NCBI GenBank assembly: GCA_023374045.1
Contig: CM041777.1
Location: forward strand, 109,147,588-109,211,587
Source of the DNA: Limonium bicolor
Taxonomy: Eukaryota > Streptophyta > Magnoliopsida > Caryophyllales > Plumbaginaceae
DNA length: 64,000 nucleotides
Reading direction: 5' to 3'
The notes below the pieces were generated by a model that had not been told where the DNA came from, did no database searches, and saw only the letters and a program-made list of their open reading frames with translations. The translations under genes and the position numbers were made by a program. How positions within the stretch are numbered: the first letter of the stretch is position 1; every line of letters starts with the position of its first letter. Shown in pieces: positions 24,649-35,400 of the stretch.

Positions 24649-25595
24649 ATTGAAGCTGACTTGAAAATGGTTAATAATCATATAACCAAGAAACAATTTA
24701 ACCATCTAGATAAATTGTTCCAAACTTGGGACAAACAGTTTTTGCACAACTTCTGTGTTGTGTACAGTACAAATATATTTCATCCATCAGCCTCGCAGGT
24801 CAATAGATAGGTCTGGCAAACAAAAAGCAAAAATGAATATACGACCCGAAACATGACACGATATTGACATGTATAGGTATTAAATTTTATATACGGTACT
24901 AATTTTGTGTCGTGGATCATATATACAAGATTTACTAACGTATCATGTACCGTATCTAAGTGTATACATAAAATACCTGTAAGTAAATCAAATTAATAAA
25001 GTTCTATATACTGTACTAGTTATTTAAGAGATCACTTCATCCATTTCAAACTCTATTGTTTTAATATTTAACTTTAACATGTAGTCATTATGATAGTTGT
25101 ATATTTTAATAAAATAATAAGTTTTTTGCAAAGAGACAACATAAAAGTGGATTGGAATATTGAGATTTTCTTTATTACACGGATAGAAAAAGAAATTGGT
25201 AGTGAATTAGTATTTTATCATCCATTTGTGAGATCTTTATTAAATGTGCAGGTGAATTTTTCACATACTAAATCTATATTAACTATGTTTATGTTTTGGT
25301 ATTTCAAATAATTTCGTGTAAATTTTGTATATTTCTTTTGTTTACAGATTTTTTTAGAATTCGTTTTAATATCATAAATTTTGTATCATGTACCGTTTCC
25401 ATCATTTACATGGTACGAATATGCGATTTACCAATAATAAACAATTAGAAAACGCATATTTCCCATTTCTATGTCGTACTGCAGAAATTAAAATAATAAA
25501 AGGTCGATGGAGAAAAAGGACATTCCACATGATGGATACACGGGGCTGATTTCAATGTGGGACATGTAATACTTTATCATATCCAATGCTTCTGG

Positions 25596-25604
25596 CTATA
25601 AAAA
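25596..25604 (+). promoter_or_regulatory. TATA-like box, leader copy 1
   Basis: CTATAAAAA, followed by a block shared with copy 2 (TTGTATTGCGCTCT, then ATGCAAGCAAGATCCTGG). The equivalent CTATAAAAC lies at 33368. In both copies it is 360-490 bases upstream of the conserved small ORF, as expected for a long leader. Confidence 0.5.
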
Positions 25605-26008
25605 TGATCAGTTGTATTGCGCTCTCGTAATATAAGATGCAAGCAAGATCCTGGTTTCAATAATGCTGAAGATTTTAAACGGAAGTAGAAGCGAAGGTTT
25701 CCACTCAAATTTATCCCAAAATACTAGTCTGATACATTATTGGAGCCCAATGAATTTATAGCTAATTATGTGTTGTAACCATTTTTGACAAAACCAAAAA
25801 AAAGGTTCTTATATCTACTGATTCTCACCAACAGACCAACATATATCCCAACCAGAATTTAGAGCTATACTCAATTCGTTTTTCCCAGAACTTAGAGCAG
25901 AACCAAAAAACCTTGACATCAAAAGTCATCTGTCCGCAATTCCCCAGGAATATACTAGTCAATTAATTACACCTTTGGGCATATGCAAAGTACTTTTTTA
26001 CACTCACC

Positions 26009-26136
26009 AGTTTTGCACCGCACCGCAAGTTCATCTGTACATTGTCAGGGGCCAATATGCAAAGAACAAGGGATTACACAGATGCACTCACCAATTTTGC
26101 ACCGAACCGTAAGTTTAACTATGAACTGTCAGGGGC
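26009..26136. repeat. Local duplication of the small-ORF N-terminus
   Basis: ACTCACCAGTTTTGCACCGC through TGTCAGGGGCC (about 26009-26052) is repeated as ACTCACCAATTTTGCACCGA through TGTCAGGGGCC (26086-26136). The first half encodes LHSPVLHRTASSSVHCQGP and the second HSPILHRTVSLTMNCQGP, in the same frame. Confidence 0.85.
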
Positions 26137-26258
26137 CGCGCGAACGCAGGCCCCCTCTACCACAAATTTTGATGTACATTCTCCCACGTTGGGGAGATGT
26201 TAGACTAGCACCCTGCCAAAGTGCAATGGTAGTCACTAGTCCAGGCCATGAACCTTAA
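26082..26258 (+). CDS. Conserved small ORF, uORF-like, copy 1 (58 aa)
   Basis: ATG at 26082 to TAA at 26256-26258. The peptide starts MHSPILHRT and ends VVTSPGHEP. It has a basic RERRPP block and a hydrophobic ILMYILPRWGD core. Over the 46 codons from the inner ATG (26121), only three bases differ from copy 2: one silent change, Q to L and E to G. A consensus donor CAG|GTAAGT follows 24 bases after the stop. No larger coding region begins downstream. The length, the conserved C-terminus, the long leader and the adjacent intron donor fit a conserved-peptide uORF. From memory of family features, the best candidate is the uORF that mediates ascorbate feedback on GDP-L-galactose phosphorylase (GGP/VTC2). 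That name is a hypothesis. Confidence 0.55.
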   Translation: MHSPILHRTVSLTMNCQGPRERRPPLPQILMYILPRWGDVRLAPCQSAMVVTSPGHEP

Positions 26259-26282
26259 TGATCATCCATAGACCCCATCCAG

Positions 26283-26288
26283 GTAAGT
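26283..26288 (+). promoter_or_regulatory. Consensus 5' splice site after small ORF copy 1
   Basis: CCATCCAG|GTAAGTGAG, identical in copy 2 (donor at 33925). It suggests that the small ORF lies in a leader exon followed by an intron. The acceptor and next exon are not identifiable. Confidence 0.55.
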
Positions 26289-27917
26289 GAGTTTTGAGGT
26301 AGTTGGTCTCTTTTATTTATACTTTGTTATCAGCTGACACGGTTCCTTAGCAACGATGTGGGATGTTCCAAGTCCAGCTGGACTCCCTAAGGCACTGTTA
26401 CTCAACCGCGGTTGACAGCTGCTTATTTTTCATGGATGTGTGAGTTTATTATGTATCTATATCCGTATTTTGTGGTATCCTTCAGTAGATGTCCAGATAC
26501 CCCAAAAAAAAACTGTATGCGTATATATTATATAGTATGTATAGTATATTTAGTATATATAGTAATTGATAAGGTAATAAAACTACCTATTGTCAATTGT
26601 TTGACCAATCTCTAATACCTATATGACCTCTAAAGTCTAACCTCTTCATTCTTAATTCAACACTGATTTGAAATAAATCTGACGTTTGACATTAGATATT
26701 TATTTTAATTAATAATTATGGATACCTTTATTCGATAGTCGTAACCAGCTGTAGAATAAAAAAAAACTCTAATCGTAATATTGTTTGTGGCATGAAATAC
26801 GGTTATAACATGTGAAAATAATTGTAGGCCGCTTACATAACAGTTTAAGAGTTTGTTTAAGTTAGTGAAAAAACAAGTTTTTATGTAACGTACCATCGAC
26901 CTCCCATTTATATGGTTCCGACTAATATATATAGTTCTGTTATAAATTATTGTCATTCTTAGCAACTTTCTTAAAATGTTCTAGTAGATAACTTTTTCAT
27001 AGAAATTACAACTTCTAGGTTAGGTTAACCGTTCTATTGTTTAACTGGACTCATTTTTTAAATACTAATTCTATTAAAATTTCATCTGGATCGCTCAACT
27101 GAATCCGGCAAATCATTTAATTCGGTTTTTCTAAAACCCAATTCATTATTATGCTGTTAAGATCAGTTAACTTTCAGTTTAGTTTTCTTGATTAACCTTG
27201 GGACGGTATAATTTTTTTGTCAATGAGACAATCATATCATTAATATTATAAGATAACATTGATCATCCACATAAATTATAAGTGATGAATCAAACCTATG
27301 TCACAAAAATACAAATAAATGCACATTTCTTAAAAGTTAACATCAATGATTATACAATGTGGACATCTATATTTGAGGTTTTTGTTTTGTTTTATATAAT
27401 CGGTTAACTGAGCGATTAACACTTTTGGAATATCCAAAATCATTACCAAAAATGAAGCCAATCATTTTACATGGTTCGGTTAACTGACTGTAAAAAACTA
27501 GTACGATGAACTGGAAAATAAGTATAGTGTAACGCCTTTTGGTTCACTTTTGTGGTTTCATAATTTTTTGGGCAATCGTATTCGTACCTACTCTCACTCA
27601 TCATCAACATCTAAAAGATGCATATATATATATATATTGTTAGACTGAAACTATTCTAGAAGTTTTCCAATATGAATTTCCGAATCAACAAGATAATTGT
27701 ATCTCTTCATGTAGTGAGAAAAAAAAAAGTTTGTTTCAAACTTCATATTTTTCAACTTTCATACTTTACGTTATAAATGTTCAATATTGTTATCAAGAAA
27801 AGACGTCTCTCTGTGGTGAGAGGGCTATACGACACTTCGCCTCACTAGTTCCTTGGGTAACAAAATGGTGATGTTTCCTATACTTCCATTAGGAATGCAA
27901 ATTTTCATCATAACAAT

Positions 27918-29477
27918 TTGCAGGTAGCTTATATGATCTACCCGTGGCCCCTAAGACTCTTCTCCTCTCCTACTCGAATCTTGCCCTCCCACCTTCATCT
28001 TTCGTCTTCCTTCTCAAATCAGCACTATGGCTTGCTGGAGCAAGAGGCATGTCAACACTACGAGCGTTGTATCTTGGGTAAGTTTTTCTCCTCTCGAGTT
28101 ACTGATGCTCGAGCACTTGAAGGAACCTTGAATAAAGTTTGGCAGCTGCAAGGACAATATAAGGTCAAGAATGTTGGAACAAACCTCTTCATGTTCGAAC
28201 TGGGCAAGGAGACAGATACTAAAGATATCCGTAATCGAGGACTCTGTTCCTTTGATAGCTCACTTACAGCCAGTGGAAGCTCAAAAATCACCCAAAGATC
28301 ATATCTTAAGCTTTATCTCGCTTTGGATCCGGATCCACGTCGTGCCTCTCATTTTTTGCTATAGGAAATTCACTCAATGACTTAGCTCAAGATTGAGAGT
28401 TTTTTTCATTATGACGAGGATGATGGTTGCTTTGGAGGTAGGGGTGATCATTTGGATAATTCGGTTAACCGAAATCTAAATTGTAAAAAATAAATTGGAT
28501 TTCGGTTATTTCGGTTAAAAATTGAATTATCCAAATTAAGACCAAAACCGAATTAACCACTATCCAAATTATCCGAAATCCAAATTTTTTTTAAAAGTGA
28601 AATCCGAAATCCAAACTGAAATCCAAATTTTAGCTAGTTTGGATTTCAACTTACCAAAATTTAGGGTTTATGTTTGACTATTTATCACTAAAGAGTATAA
28701 CTAGAAAATAGAATATTCTTTTGTAAAGAAATTTGGATAATTCGGTTAACCGAATTAGATTAAGTCAAACCAAATCCAAACCAAATTATAATTAGGATAA
28801 TTCGGTTAACCGAAATTTTCGACTCAGTTAGAAAATTCGGTTAAATTAAAATCTAAAAAACAAAATCGGTTAATTCAGTTTTTGGATAAATCCAAAATAT
28901 CCAAACTGAATGCTCACCCCTATTTGGAGGTGACTTTATGAGGATTAAGATCAGATACGATGTTTATAAGCCGGTATTGCGCTGTATGTCCATTACTTTA
29001 GAGGGCACTTCCTCAGTTCTTTGATTTTCCTATGAGAAGATGCCCTCAATCTGCTTCCACTGTGGCCTGTTTCTTCATTCTTCCAAAGAATACCCAAATT
29101 TCAAGGACCCAAAGGAGGACACTCTTCCGTATGGCCCTGGCTCAAGGCTTCAGGTCTACGGATTGGGCAACGGGTTGCTCATGAGGATGAATGTGAAATC
29201 TAGAAGATCTTGGAAGGGGCAAGTAAGAATTCAAGTAAAGTTGATGCTTCAAAGAATTTGGATCACGAAGAACAGAATTTGCATGCACCCAATATGGATG
29301 CTTCGAATGATACACAGGGGACAAAGCCTGAAGATTCGGTTGAGGATGTTGACTCAACATGTGAATGGTAGTTTAGACAAACTAGGAGACTTAGTGTGTG
29401 AGAGATTGAGTTTTTACCAAACAATAAGCAGAACAAACTTGAACATACACACTATTATTAATCGAAAGCTAAAATGA
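27918..29477 (+). pseudogene. LINE ORF1 remnant (DUF4283 and zinc knuckle), split by a MITE
   Basis: The first part (27918-28364, shifting frames) has the plant LINE ORF1 look: VGTNLFMFELGKETD, as in DUF4283 nucleic-acid-binding domains. After the 484-bp hAT element comes DFMRIKIRYDVYKPVLR, then the zinc-knuckle opening MPSICFHCGLFLHSSKE (29040). The order DUF4283 then CCHC_4-type knuckle is typical of L1 ORF1 in plants. Stops and frameshifts make it a remnant. It lies between the two duplicated segments. Confidence 0.72.
28439..28922. mobile_element. hAT-type MITE, 484 bp, TSD TTTGGAGG
   Basis: Ends TAGGGGTGATCATT and (inverted) TAGGGGTGAGCATT, flanked by a perfect 8-bp duplication TTTGGAGG (28431-28438 and 28923-28930). 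This combination is the hAT signature. The interior is filled with GGATAATTCGGTTAACCGAA-type words in both orientations and has no coding capacity. It sits inside the LINE ORF1 remnant and is therefore younger. Confidence 0.93.
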
Positions 29478-29563
29478 CTAATAGTCCATTTGGTGGTGGA
29501 GTTGGACCGGTGACCCAATCTCCAGTGCCAGATAATTAGAGCAGCTTTGACACTCAAGTTGAG

Positions 29564-31060
29564 CTAAGGTCTTGAGGAAATCTCAAACTGGTTGATATTT
29601 TCTACTAGGAAAGAGTAGATGCCTTGTCTAGCTAGACCTTTGAGAAGGACTTGGTATGTGGTGCAGTCCTTCAAAACAACGTAAGTGGAATGAAACTCAA
29701 AATATACATTGTTATCCCTGCAAAACTTGCTCACGGACAGAAGGTGCTTATTAAGAAAATGATTATGAAAAACATGATTCAACTTGAAACTTCTTGTTGG
29801 AGTCGAAATAATGCCTATACCCTGGTTGGCTATAGGGATAGAAGAGCCATCTCCAAGGGATATTGCTTCAGTTCCATTGTATTCAGATTGCCTAAGATTC
29901 AGATGATAAAAATCACCAGTAAAATGGTGTGAAGCTGTTGTATCTAGGAGCCACAAGAAGTGTAGAGAATGTTGTAACTTGTTGTGTTTGCTTGGAAGGT
30001 TGAAAGAGAAAGGTTCTAAAAAAAGAGTGGCTAAATGTGGGGTAACAATCTCTAGCATTCTGACCACATTTCAAACATATCTGGCATTAGGGTCGATTAT
30101 TTGTTTGCCCTGAGAAAAGTTTACCAGAAAAGCGGCCTCCTTGATGGCCTCCTCGAGTTAACATGTTGGTTCTCCCCTACCTCGGTTATAGTGCCCCTGA
30201 TAGTAATTTCTACCTCAGTTGTTGTAATTCCCATAAATAAAAATAGTATTACCAATGGTATTGGAGGTGGCAATAGCATTATTTGTCACTTAGGTGATGG
30301 TCTGAGTAGTCTGATGGTTCAAGTTCACCTCAAATGTAAAAAATGAGTGAAAATCTCAAATGGAGCAGCTTCTGGAAGATAATATAATAGAATTTATATA
30401 GGATTATAATCCAGGGGAACCCTTCAAGAGGTAGGTCTGAAACTCTCTATCAGTAACAGTGTATCCAGCTCCTGCCAAGGAGTAGACTAATTTCTTTGCT
30501 TTATTATAATATTCTGCAATAGACTCATCACTTTTTCTTGACTATTCCAGTTAATTACAAGTGATAGTGACCCAAATGAGTAAGAGCAGCATAAATATTA
30601 TGAATTAAATCCCATAATTCCTTTAAAGGTTTGCATCCAACTACCGAGATAGTTATAGGCTCAGTTAAAGACATATGTATAATGGACATGATGAGTTGAT
30701 CTTGATTCACCAATTTTTAAAATTCTAGATTCAGATTTTCATATAATATTTTTTATGGGCACAGATGTGACCCATCTATGAATGTATGCAGGTCATTTCC
30801 TCTCGGAAAGGGAGTGATGGTAGTCTGTCACAAATTAAAATTTGTTTGGGTCAACTATAAGATGACCAGAAACTGAGAGAACTAACTAGGTGCTATTACC
30901 GATGAAGGGAGACGACATGGAGCTTTGTGCTCCACACGAAGATGAAAATCCTTCGGTGTTCCTTTTGTAGCAGACCTTGACGTGATATTTTAGGAGGAAA
31001 GGAGGGAGAGAGAGAGAGAGAGAGAGACCGCATAGGAAAGTGAGATAGCGATGCCTTTTT
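29564..31060 (-). pseudogene. Ty1/copia gag and pre-integrase remnant
   Basis: On the minus strand, from just inside the primer-binding site: a gag start MSSPFIGNST (about 30915) and a gag region (UBN2-like) in broken frames, including AEYYNKAKKLVYSLAGAG-like text around 30510. Then, at 30067-29564, comes a protease-like LLDTTASHHFTG followed by the GAG-pre-integrase pattern (NHFLNKHLLSVSKFCRDN). Integrase and reverse transcriptase are missing, and several stops are present. It is a 5' fragment of an antisense copia element. Confidence 0.8.
31004..31026. repeat. (GA)n microsatellite
   Basis: About eleven GA repeats in the leader of the copia remnant, between the primer-binding site and gag. 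Confidence 0.95.
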
Positions 31061-31075
31061 CCAGCTCTGATACCA
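31061..31075 (-). other. Copia primer-binding site (initiator tRNA-Met)
   Basis: The minus strand reads TGGTATCAGAGCTGG. This is the standard Ty1/copia primer site complementary to initiator tRNA-Met. It fixes the orientation of the remnant and places its 5' LTR at higher coordinates. Confidence 0.9.
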
Positions 31076-31289
31076 TAGTAGGGTTTTAGGAGACAGTCAA
31101 AGCACGAATTCACCGCATCGCATCATTGTAATATGACATTTATATACGTACATTGATGGGCTATAAAAGAAAGAAAAAGCTAGCAAAGTAAATAGAAAGA
31201 GGGCTGAAACACAGAAGCACAATAGCAAAACATAAATAATGACAGACTAATACTAAACTAGGCCGGTTACTACTTTCTCGTCTTCTAAT
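31076..31289 (-). mobile_element. Partial copia 5' LTR
   Basis: Sequence directly outside the primer site, up to the start of duplicated segment copy 2. It is AT-rich with no coding content. The outer end (a TG terminus) was not found, so it appears truncated at the duplication boundary. Confidence 0.55.
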
Positions 31290-31454
31290 CTTTCAAATGT
31301 TATAGCAAGCATACTGAGAGTTGAATTGTGTTTACAACTGTTTGAAACCCTACATTTTTTGCTTCTGAGCTGGATGGTAGTCTTTGCATATTTTCTTATG
31401 ATGAAGCTGCCAAGGTAGCTATCTTAACTATTTAGAGTATATTGATGCTGACTT

Positions 31455-33085
31455 TTTATTTTCGAAAGCTACCAACTAAGTATATTAAGATAAATAGGTT
31501 ACACACCTTTGACCATAGATTTCAAAGGGTTAAAATTGAAAACATGAAGAAAATGTCTAAGATACCTAACAGCTGCCTCATCCTTGCCAGCAGAACGAAA
31601 GATCGTAACCAACCTATCTACCCTACGCAAAGAACTTCCAACAGAAACTTGTGTACACTAAGAGATCAATCACTCTCTAGCATGATTGTCTCCAAAAGCA
31701 TCAATCGCTTTCCATAATCATCTACCACACCTGTATAAGATGGCCAACCAGCAGCACCAAACAAAAGGGAGGTGCATAGCACCACAGTCGTAAATAGTTC
31801 CAGTCACAAACAACATAACGAAACCAAGTAATATAACATACCAACCAAAGTTCACAGAAGAAAGGGCCAAAAAGAGATGATTAAACCACACTCCCAAACA
31901 GACACATACTGTTGAACTTAAAATTCCAAGAACACTGACTACATGAGTGACCCAAATGAGAGGAACTTAGTGAGGGTTAACTTCATCTCCCATGACGACC
32001 CTGAGATATTCCCGAGTCACCTTACCCTTATGTTGATCACTTGAACTTCCACGAACCAATTCCAAGGATTGACCATCCGTAGCAAACACGACCTTCTTCC
32101 CCTTGCACTCCAGAACTTCGTTCTCGGGGCTTCAACCAATAGTTCAGTGAACTTGCGCTTGTGAGAACCACGGGAAGATTCAGTTAGGTGAGCAGGTTGC
32201 TTTTGGTGCACCAGATTCACCACCAGACTGCTTCTTCCTAGATTGAGCCACCTTACCCTATTTGCCCAGAGGGAAATTCTCCGGACTGTACTCTGTCTCA
32301 ATCATTGAAGCAGAGAGGAACCAAATCATTGTCTTGGCAACAGCTACCAAAGCGGATGCCATGGATACCCCTGGACTTTCATGACTCACCGGCGATAGAG
32401 CAGGGTGTCACCAGAGAAATGGAAATAATCAGAACACCATAGTGAAAGTTTCCTGAAGTTGTCACTCGTCAGTGTACTGGTGATACTCCAACGAACCAAG
32501 CTTTGTAATTGAAGCGTACAGTGCCCGTTAATTGTTCAGATTGAAAACAAACCTAATCAGCTCAAGAACCCGGGCGTGGTTGCCACAAAGGAGAAATTGA
32601 CAGCAGTGAGGAGCATAGTAGGTTTGGTGGTGGTGACGAAATTATCCTTAGCCAACCATGAATGTCATCCACAAGCATTAGAACATCCGTGTACCAAGTG
32701 CAGTTCTCCTCCACGTCATCTACAACTTGAATCTTCCCAAGCCAGGCGCAACAGCCTGGACTCTGCTCATGAGCATCAATGTGAAAGTGAAAACCTTTAC
32801 CTCATACGATGTGGAGGTTAGCGGAGAGATAAGTATCTCCTAGCTAAATATACCGATGCAAATGGAGAAGAAGAGAAATTTAGTCACATGCGAGTGACCG
32901 TGTTCTGTTGTCCTCAAAATTTGCATGCAGTAACGAGAGATTGACAAAGAAGACTGGAGCAGACAAGAAGATGAAGAATTAGTTCACTTACTCCACCGAA
33001 GACAACCATGGAAGGAGCAGAGTGCGGGAAGGAGTCTAATCTACTTCCCCTCGCCGTAGAGGGACTTTTTTTTATGATAACTCCT
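31455..33085. mobile_element. Unclassified 1.6-kb insertion in copy 2
   Basis: This stretch interrupts the match to copy 1 between GATGCTGAC (about 31450) and CAGTTGTCATATAACC (about 33091). I see no recognisable domain in its open frames. An A/T-rich end at about 31452-31460 could be the tail of a minus-strand LINE 5' or ORF1 region, but this is weak. Confidence 0.4.
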
Positions 33086-33367
33086 TCAGGCAGTTGTCAT
33101 ATAACCAAGAACCAACCTCACCATCTAGATAAATTGTTCCACACTGGACAAACAACACCTATTGCCCAACACAACCCAACATCTGTTGTGTACAGTACAA
33201 AGACATTTCGTCCATCAGCCTCACAGGTCAATAGATAGTAGACAATTACGAAACGCATAATGTAAGATACACGGTGCTGTGATTTCAATGTGGGACATGT
33301 GATTCTTATCATATCCAAGGCTTCTACTTATTGCTACTCGTTCTAGCTCTCTTCATATGGCTTGAGG

Positions 33368-33376
33368 CTATAAAAC
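33368..33376 (+). promoter_or_regulatory. TATA-like box, leader copy 2
   Basis: CTATAAAAC, the counterpart of 25596 in copy 1, followed by the same TTGTATTGCGCTCTTGTAAT block. Confidence 0.5.
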
Positions 33377-33726
33377 TGATCATTTGTATTGCGCTCTTGT
33401 AATGTAAGATGCAAGCAAGATCCTGGTTTCAATTAGGCTGATGAAATAGTCAAATTATAAATGGAAGTATTTATCCCAAAATACTAGTCTGATACATTAT
33501 TTGGAGCCCATTGAATCTAGCTAATGATATGTCGTAACCTTGACAAAACCAAAGAATGAAAAGGGTTTTATTCTATCTACTGATTCTCATCAACAGACCC
33601 CATATTGATTCCCAATCCCTTCAAATTTAGCAGAACCAAAATACCTGGATCTCGCTAGTGTTCTGTCAATTCCTGGGCAAGTTCAATATTGTTGACGTGG
33701 AATAGTTCCCTTGTTAGGATAAAGTT

Positions 33727-33900
33727 ACGTTGTTAGTTTTGTACCGAACCGAAAGTTTAACTATGAATTGTCAGGGGCCGCGCGAACGCAGGCCCCCTCT
33801 ACCACAAATTTTGATGTACATTCTCCCACGTTGGGGAGATGTTAGACTAGCACCCTGCCTAAGTGCAATGGTAGTCACTAGTCCAGGCCATGGACCTTAA
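33727..33900 (+). CDS. Conserved small ORF, uORF-like, copy 2
   Basis: The frame is open from an ACG codon (33727) through an in-frame ATG (33763) to TAA (33898-33900): 57 codons from ACG or 45 from ATG. The peptide contains VLYRTESLTMNCQGP, then RERRPP, ILMYILPRWGD and a C-terminal VVTSPGHGP. It matches copy 1 except at two residues after the ATG. No ATG opens the full-length frame here. If the N-terminal part is real, initiation would be at a non-AUG codon such as ACG, a known property of the GGP/VTC2 leader uORF. A consensus splice donor follows at 33925. No main ORF follows in copy 2 either. Confidence 0.5.
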   Translation, partial: TLLVLYRTESLTMNCQGPRERRPPLPQILMYILPRWGDVRLAPCLSAMVVTSPGHGP

Positions 33901-34916
33901 TGATCATCCATAGACCCCATCCAGGTAAGTGAGTTTTGAGGTAGTTGGTCTCTTTTATTTATACTTTGTTATCAGCTGACACGGTTCCTGGGCACCGATG
34001 TGGGATGTCCAAGTCCACCTGGACTCCCTAAGGCGCTGTGATTCAACTGCGGTTGACAGTTGGTTATGTTTCAGGGAAGTGTGAGTTTATGCTTTTCACA
34101 CCCTTTTTGTAGCTGTCCAGATACCACCAAAAAACTGTATACGTATATAATATATAGTAATTAATAAGGTAAGAAAACTATATATTGTCAATTGTTTGAC
34201 AAATCTCTAATACCTATATGAACTCTAACCTCTTCATTTTTAATTAAACACTGATTTGAAATAAATTTGACGTTTGACGTTAGACATTTATTTTAATTCA
34301 TTATTAATTACGGATACATTTATTTGATAAAAATCAAACTCTAATCGTAATATTGTTTGTGGCTTCAAATACGGTTATAACATGTGAAAAATAATTGTAG
34401 GCCACTTACAAAATAGCTTAAGAGTTTGTTTAAGTTAGTGAATAAAATGAAGTTTTTATGTAATACATTTCTTAAAAGTTAACATCATTGATTATACAAT
34501 GTGGACATCTATATTGAGGAATTTGTTTTGTTTTTAACCGAGTGATTAACCCTTTTGGAAGAAACAAAATCATTACTGAAAATGAAATCGGTTCAATTTA
34601 CTGACCGTAAAAAACCGGTACAGTGAACTAGAGAACAAATACAATTTAACGCAGTTTCAGTTCACTTATATGGTTTCATAATGTTTTGGACAGCCCTCTT
34701 AGTCTCACTCATCGTCAACATCTTAAAGATGCATACACAATATCCGCCTCAGACTAACTAAATAAAAACACAACTTGAATTTTTAGACTGAAACTATTTT
34801 AAAAGTTTCCAATTAAAATTTGAGAATCAACAATATAATTGTATCTCTTAATGTAGTAAGAGAAAAAAAAAAGTTTGTTTCAACTTTATATTTTACAACT
34901 TATGATTAATGTTCAA

Positions 34917-35400
34917 TATTGTTGAGTCATTTTACCTTTTTATATTGACAAAAATCAAAATAACTAGTTCTTATTTTTGGTCATGAAATAACTAGTTCTT
35001 ATTAAACCATAACGAAACCTGAGATGTTACAAGATTATGAAGAGTCTACCTCAATCTGGCCTCCTATTTTGCTTATAAATTATGGTACTTGAGTTCCACT
35101 TGTATTTTCTCCTGATTGATAAATGATTTAACCGCTGAGATGACGAATACAATACACTTTGTATATATGATACATGTTCACTATTGTTGAGTCATTTTAC
35201 CTTTTTATATCGACAAAAATCAAAAATAACTACTTCTTATTAAACCATAACGAAACCTGAGATGTTACAAGATTCTAAAGAGTCTACCCCAAACTGGCCT
35301 CTTATTTTGCTTGTAAATTATGGTACTTGAGTCTCACTTGTATTTCCTCCTGATTGATAAATGCTTTAACCGTTGAGATTACAAATACAATACACCTTGT
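34917..35400. repeat. 265-bp tandem duplication
   Basis: ATTGTTGAGTCATTTTACC begins units at 34918 and 35183. Both continue through AACCATAACGAAACCTGAGA, GAGTCTACC, TGGCCTC and TGATTGATAAATG to AATACAATACAC. The units are only lightly diverged. Confidence 0.9.

Larger units (their letters stand above)
24498..27791. repeat. Duplicated segment, copy 1
   Basis: From CTTTCAAATGTTA to TTCAATATTGTT this matches 31290-34922 in order, with moderate divergence. Three landmarks are shared: an exon-like block at the start, the TATA-leader-small-ORF block, and the final poly(A)-AGTTTGTTTCAA stretch. Copy 1 has extra DNA at about 24800-25440 that copy 2 lacks. Copy 2 has a 1.6-kb insertion that copy 1 lacks. 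Confidence 0.85.
31290..34922. repeat. Duplicated segment, copy 2
   Basis: Matches 24498-27791 in order. It keeps the exon-like block, the TATA box at 33368, the small ORF and donor, and the poly(A)-rich end at about 34862-34922. It carries an extra insertion at about 31455-33085. Confidence 0.85.

Noticed and set aside
26119..26400. Whole conserved core as a tRNA-derived SINE or a Cassandra-type 5S-containing element
   Set aside because: No tRNA A/B boxes, no 5S-like sequence, no poly(A) tail and no TSD; the promoter-leader-uORF reading fits better.
32017..32301. Minus-strand open frame in the 1.6-kb insertion
   Set aside because: Basic-rich sequence without a recognisable domain; cannot be supported as a gene.
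24498..34922. The two duplicated segments as LTRs of one retrotransposon
   Set aside because: No TG/CA termini, no primer site next to copy 1, and the interior contains parts of a LINE and an antisense copia element.
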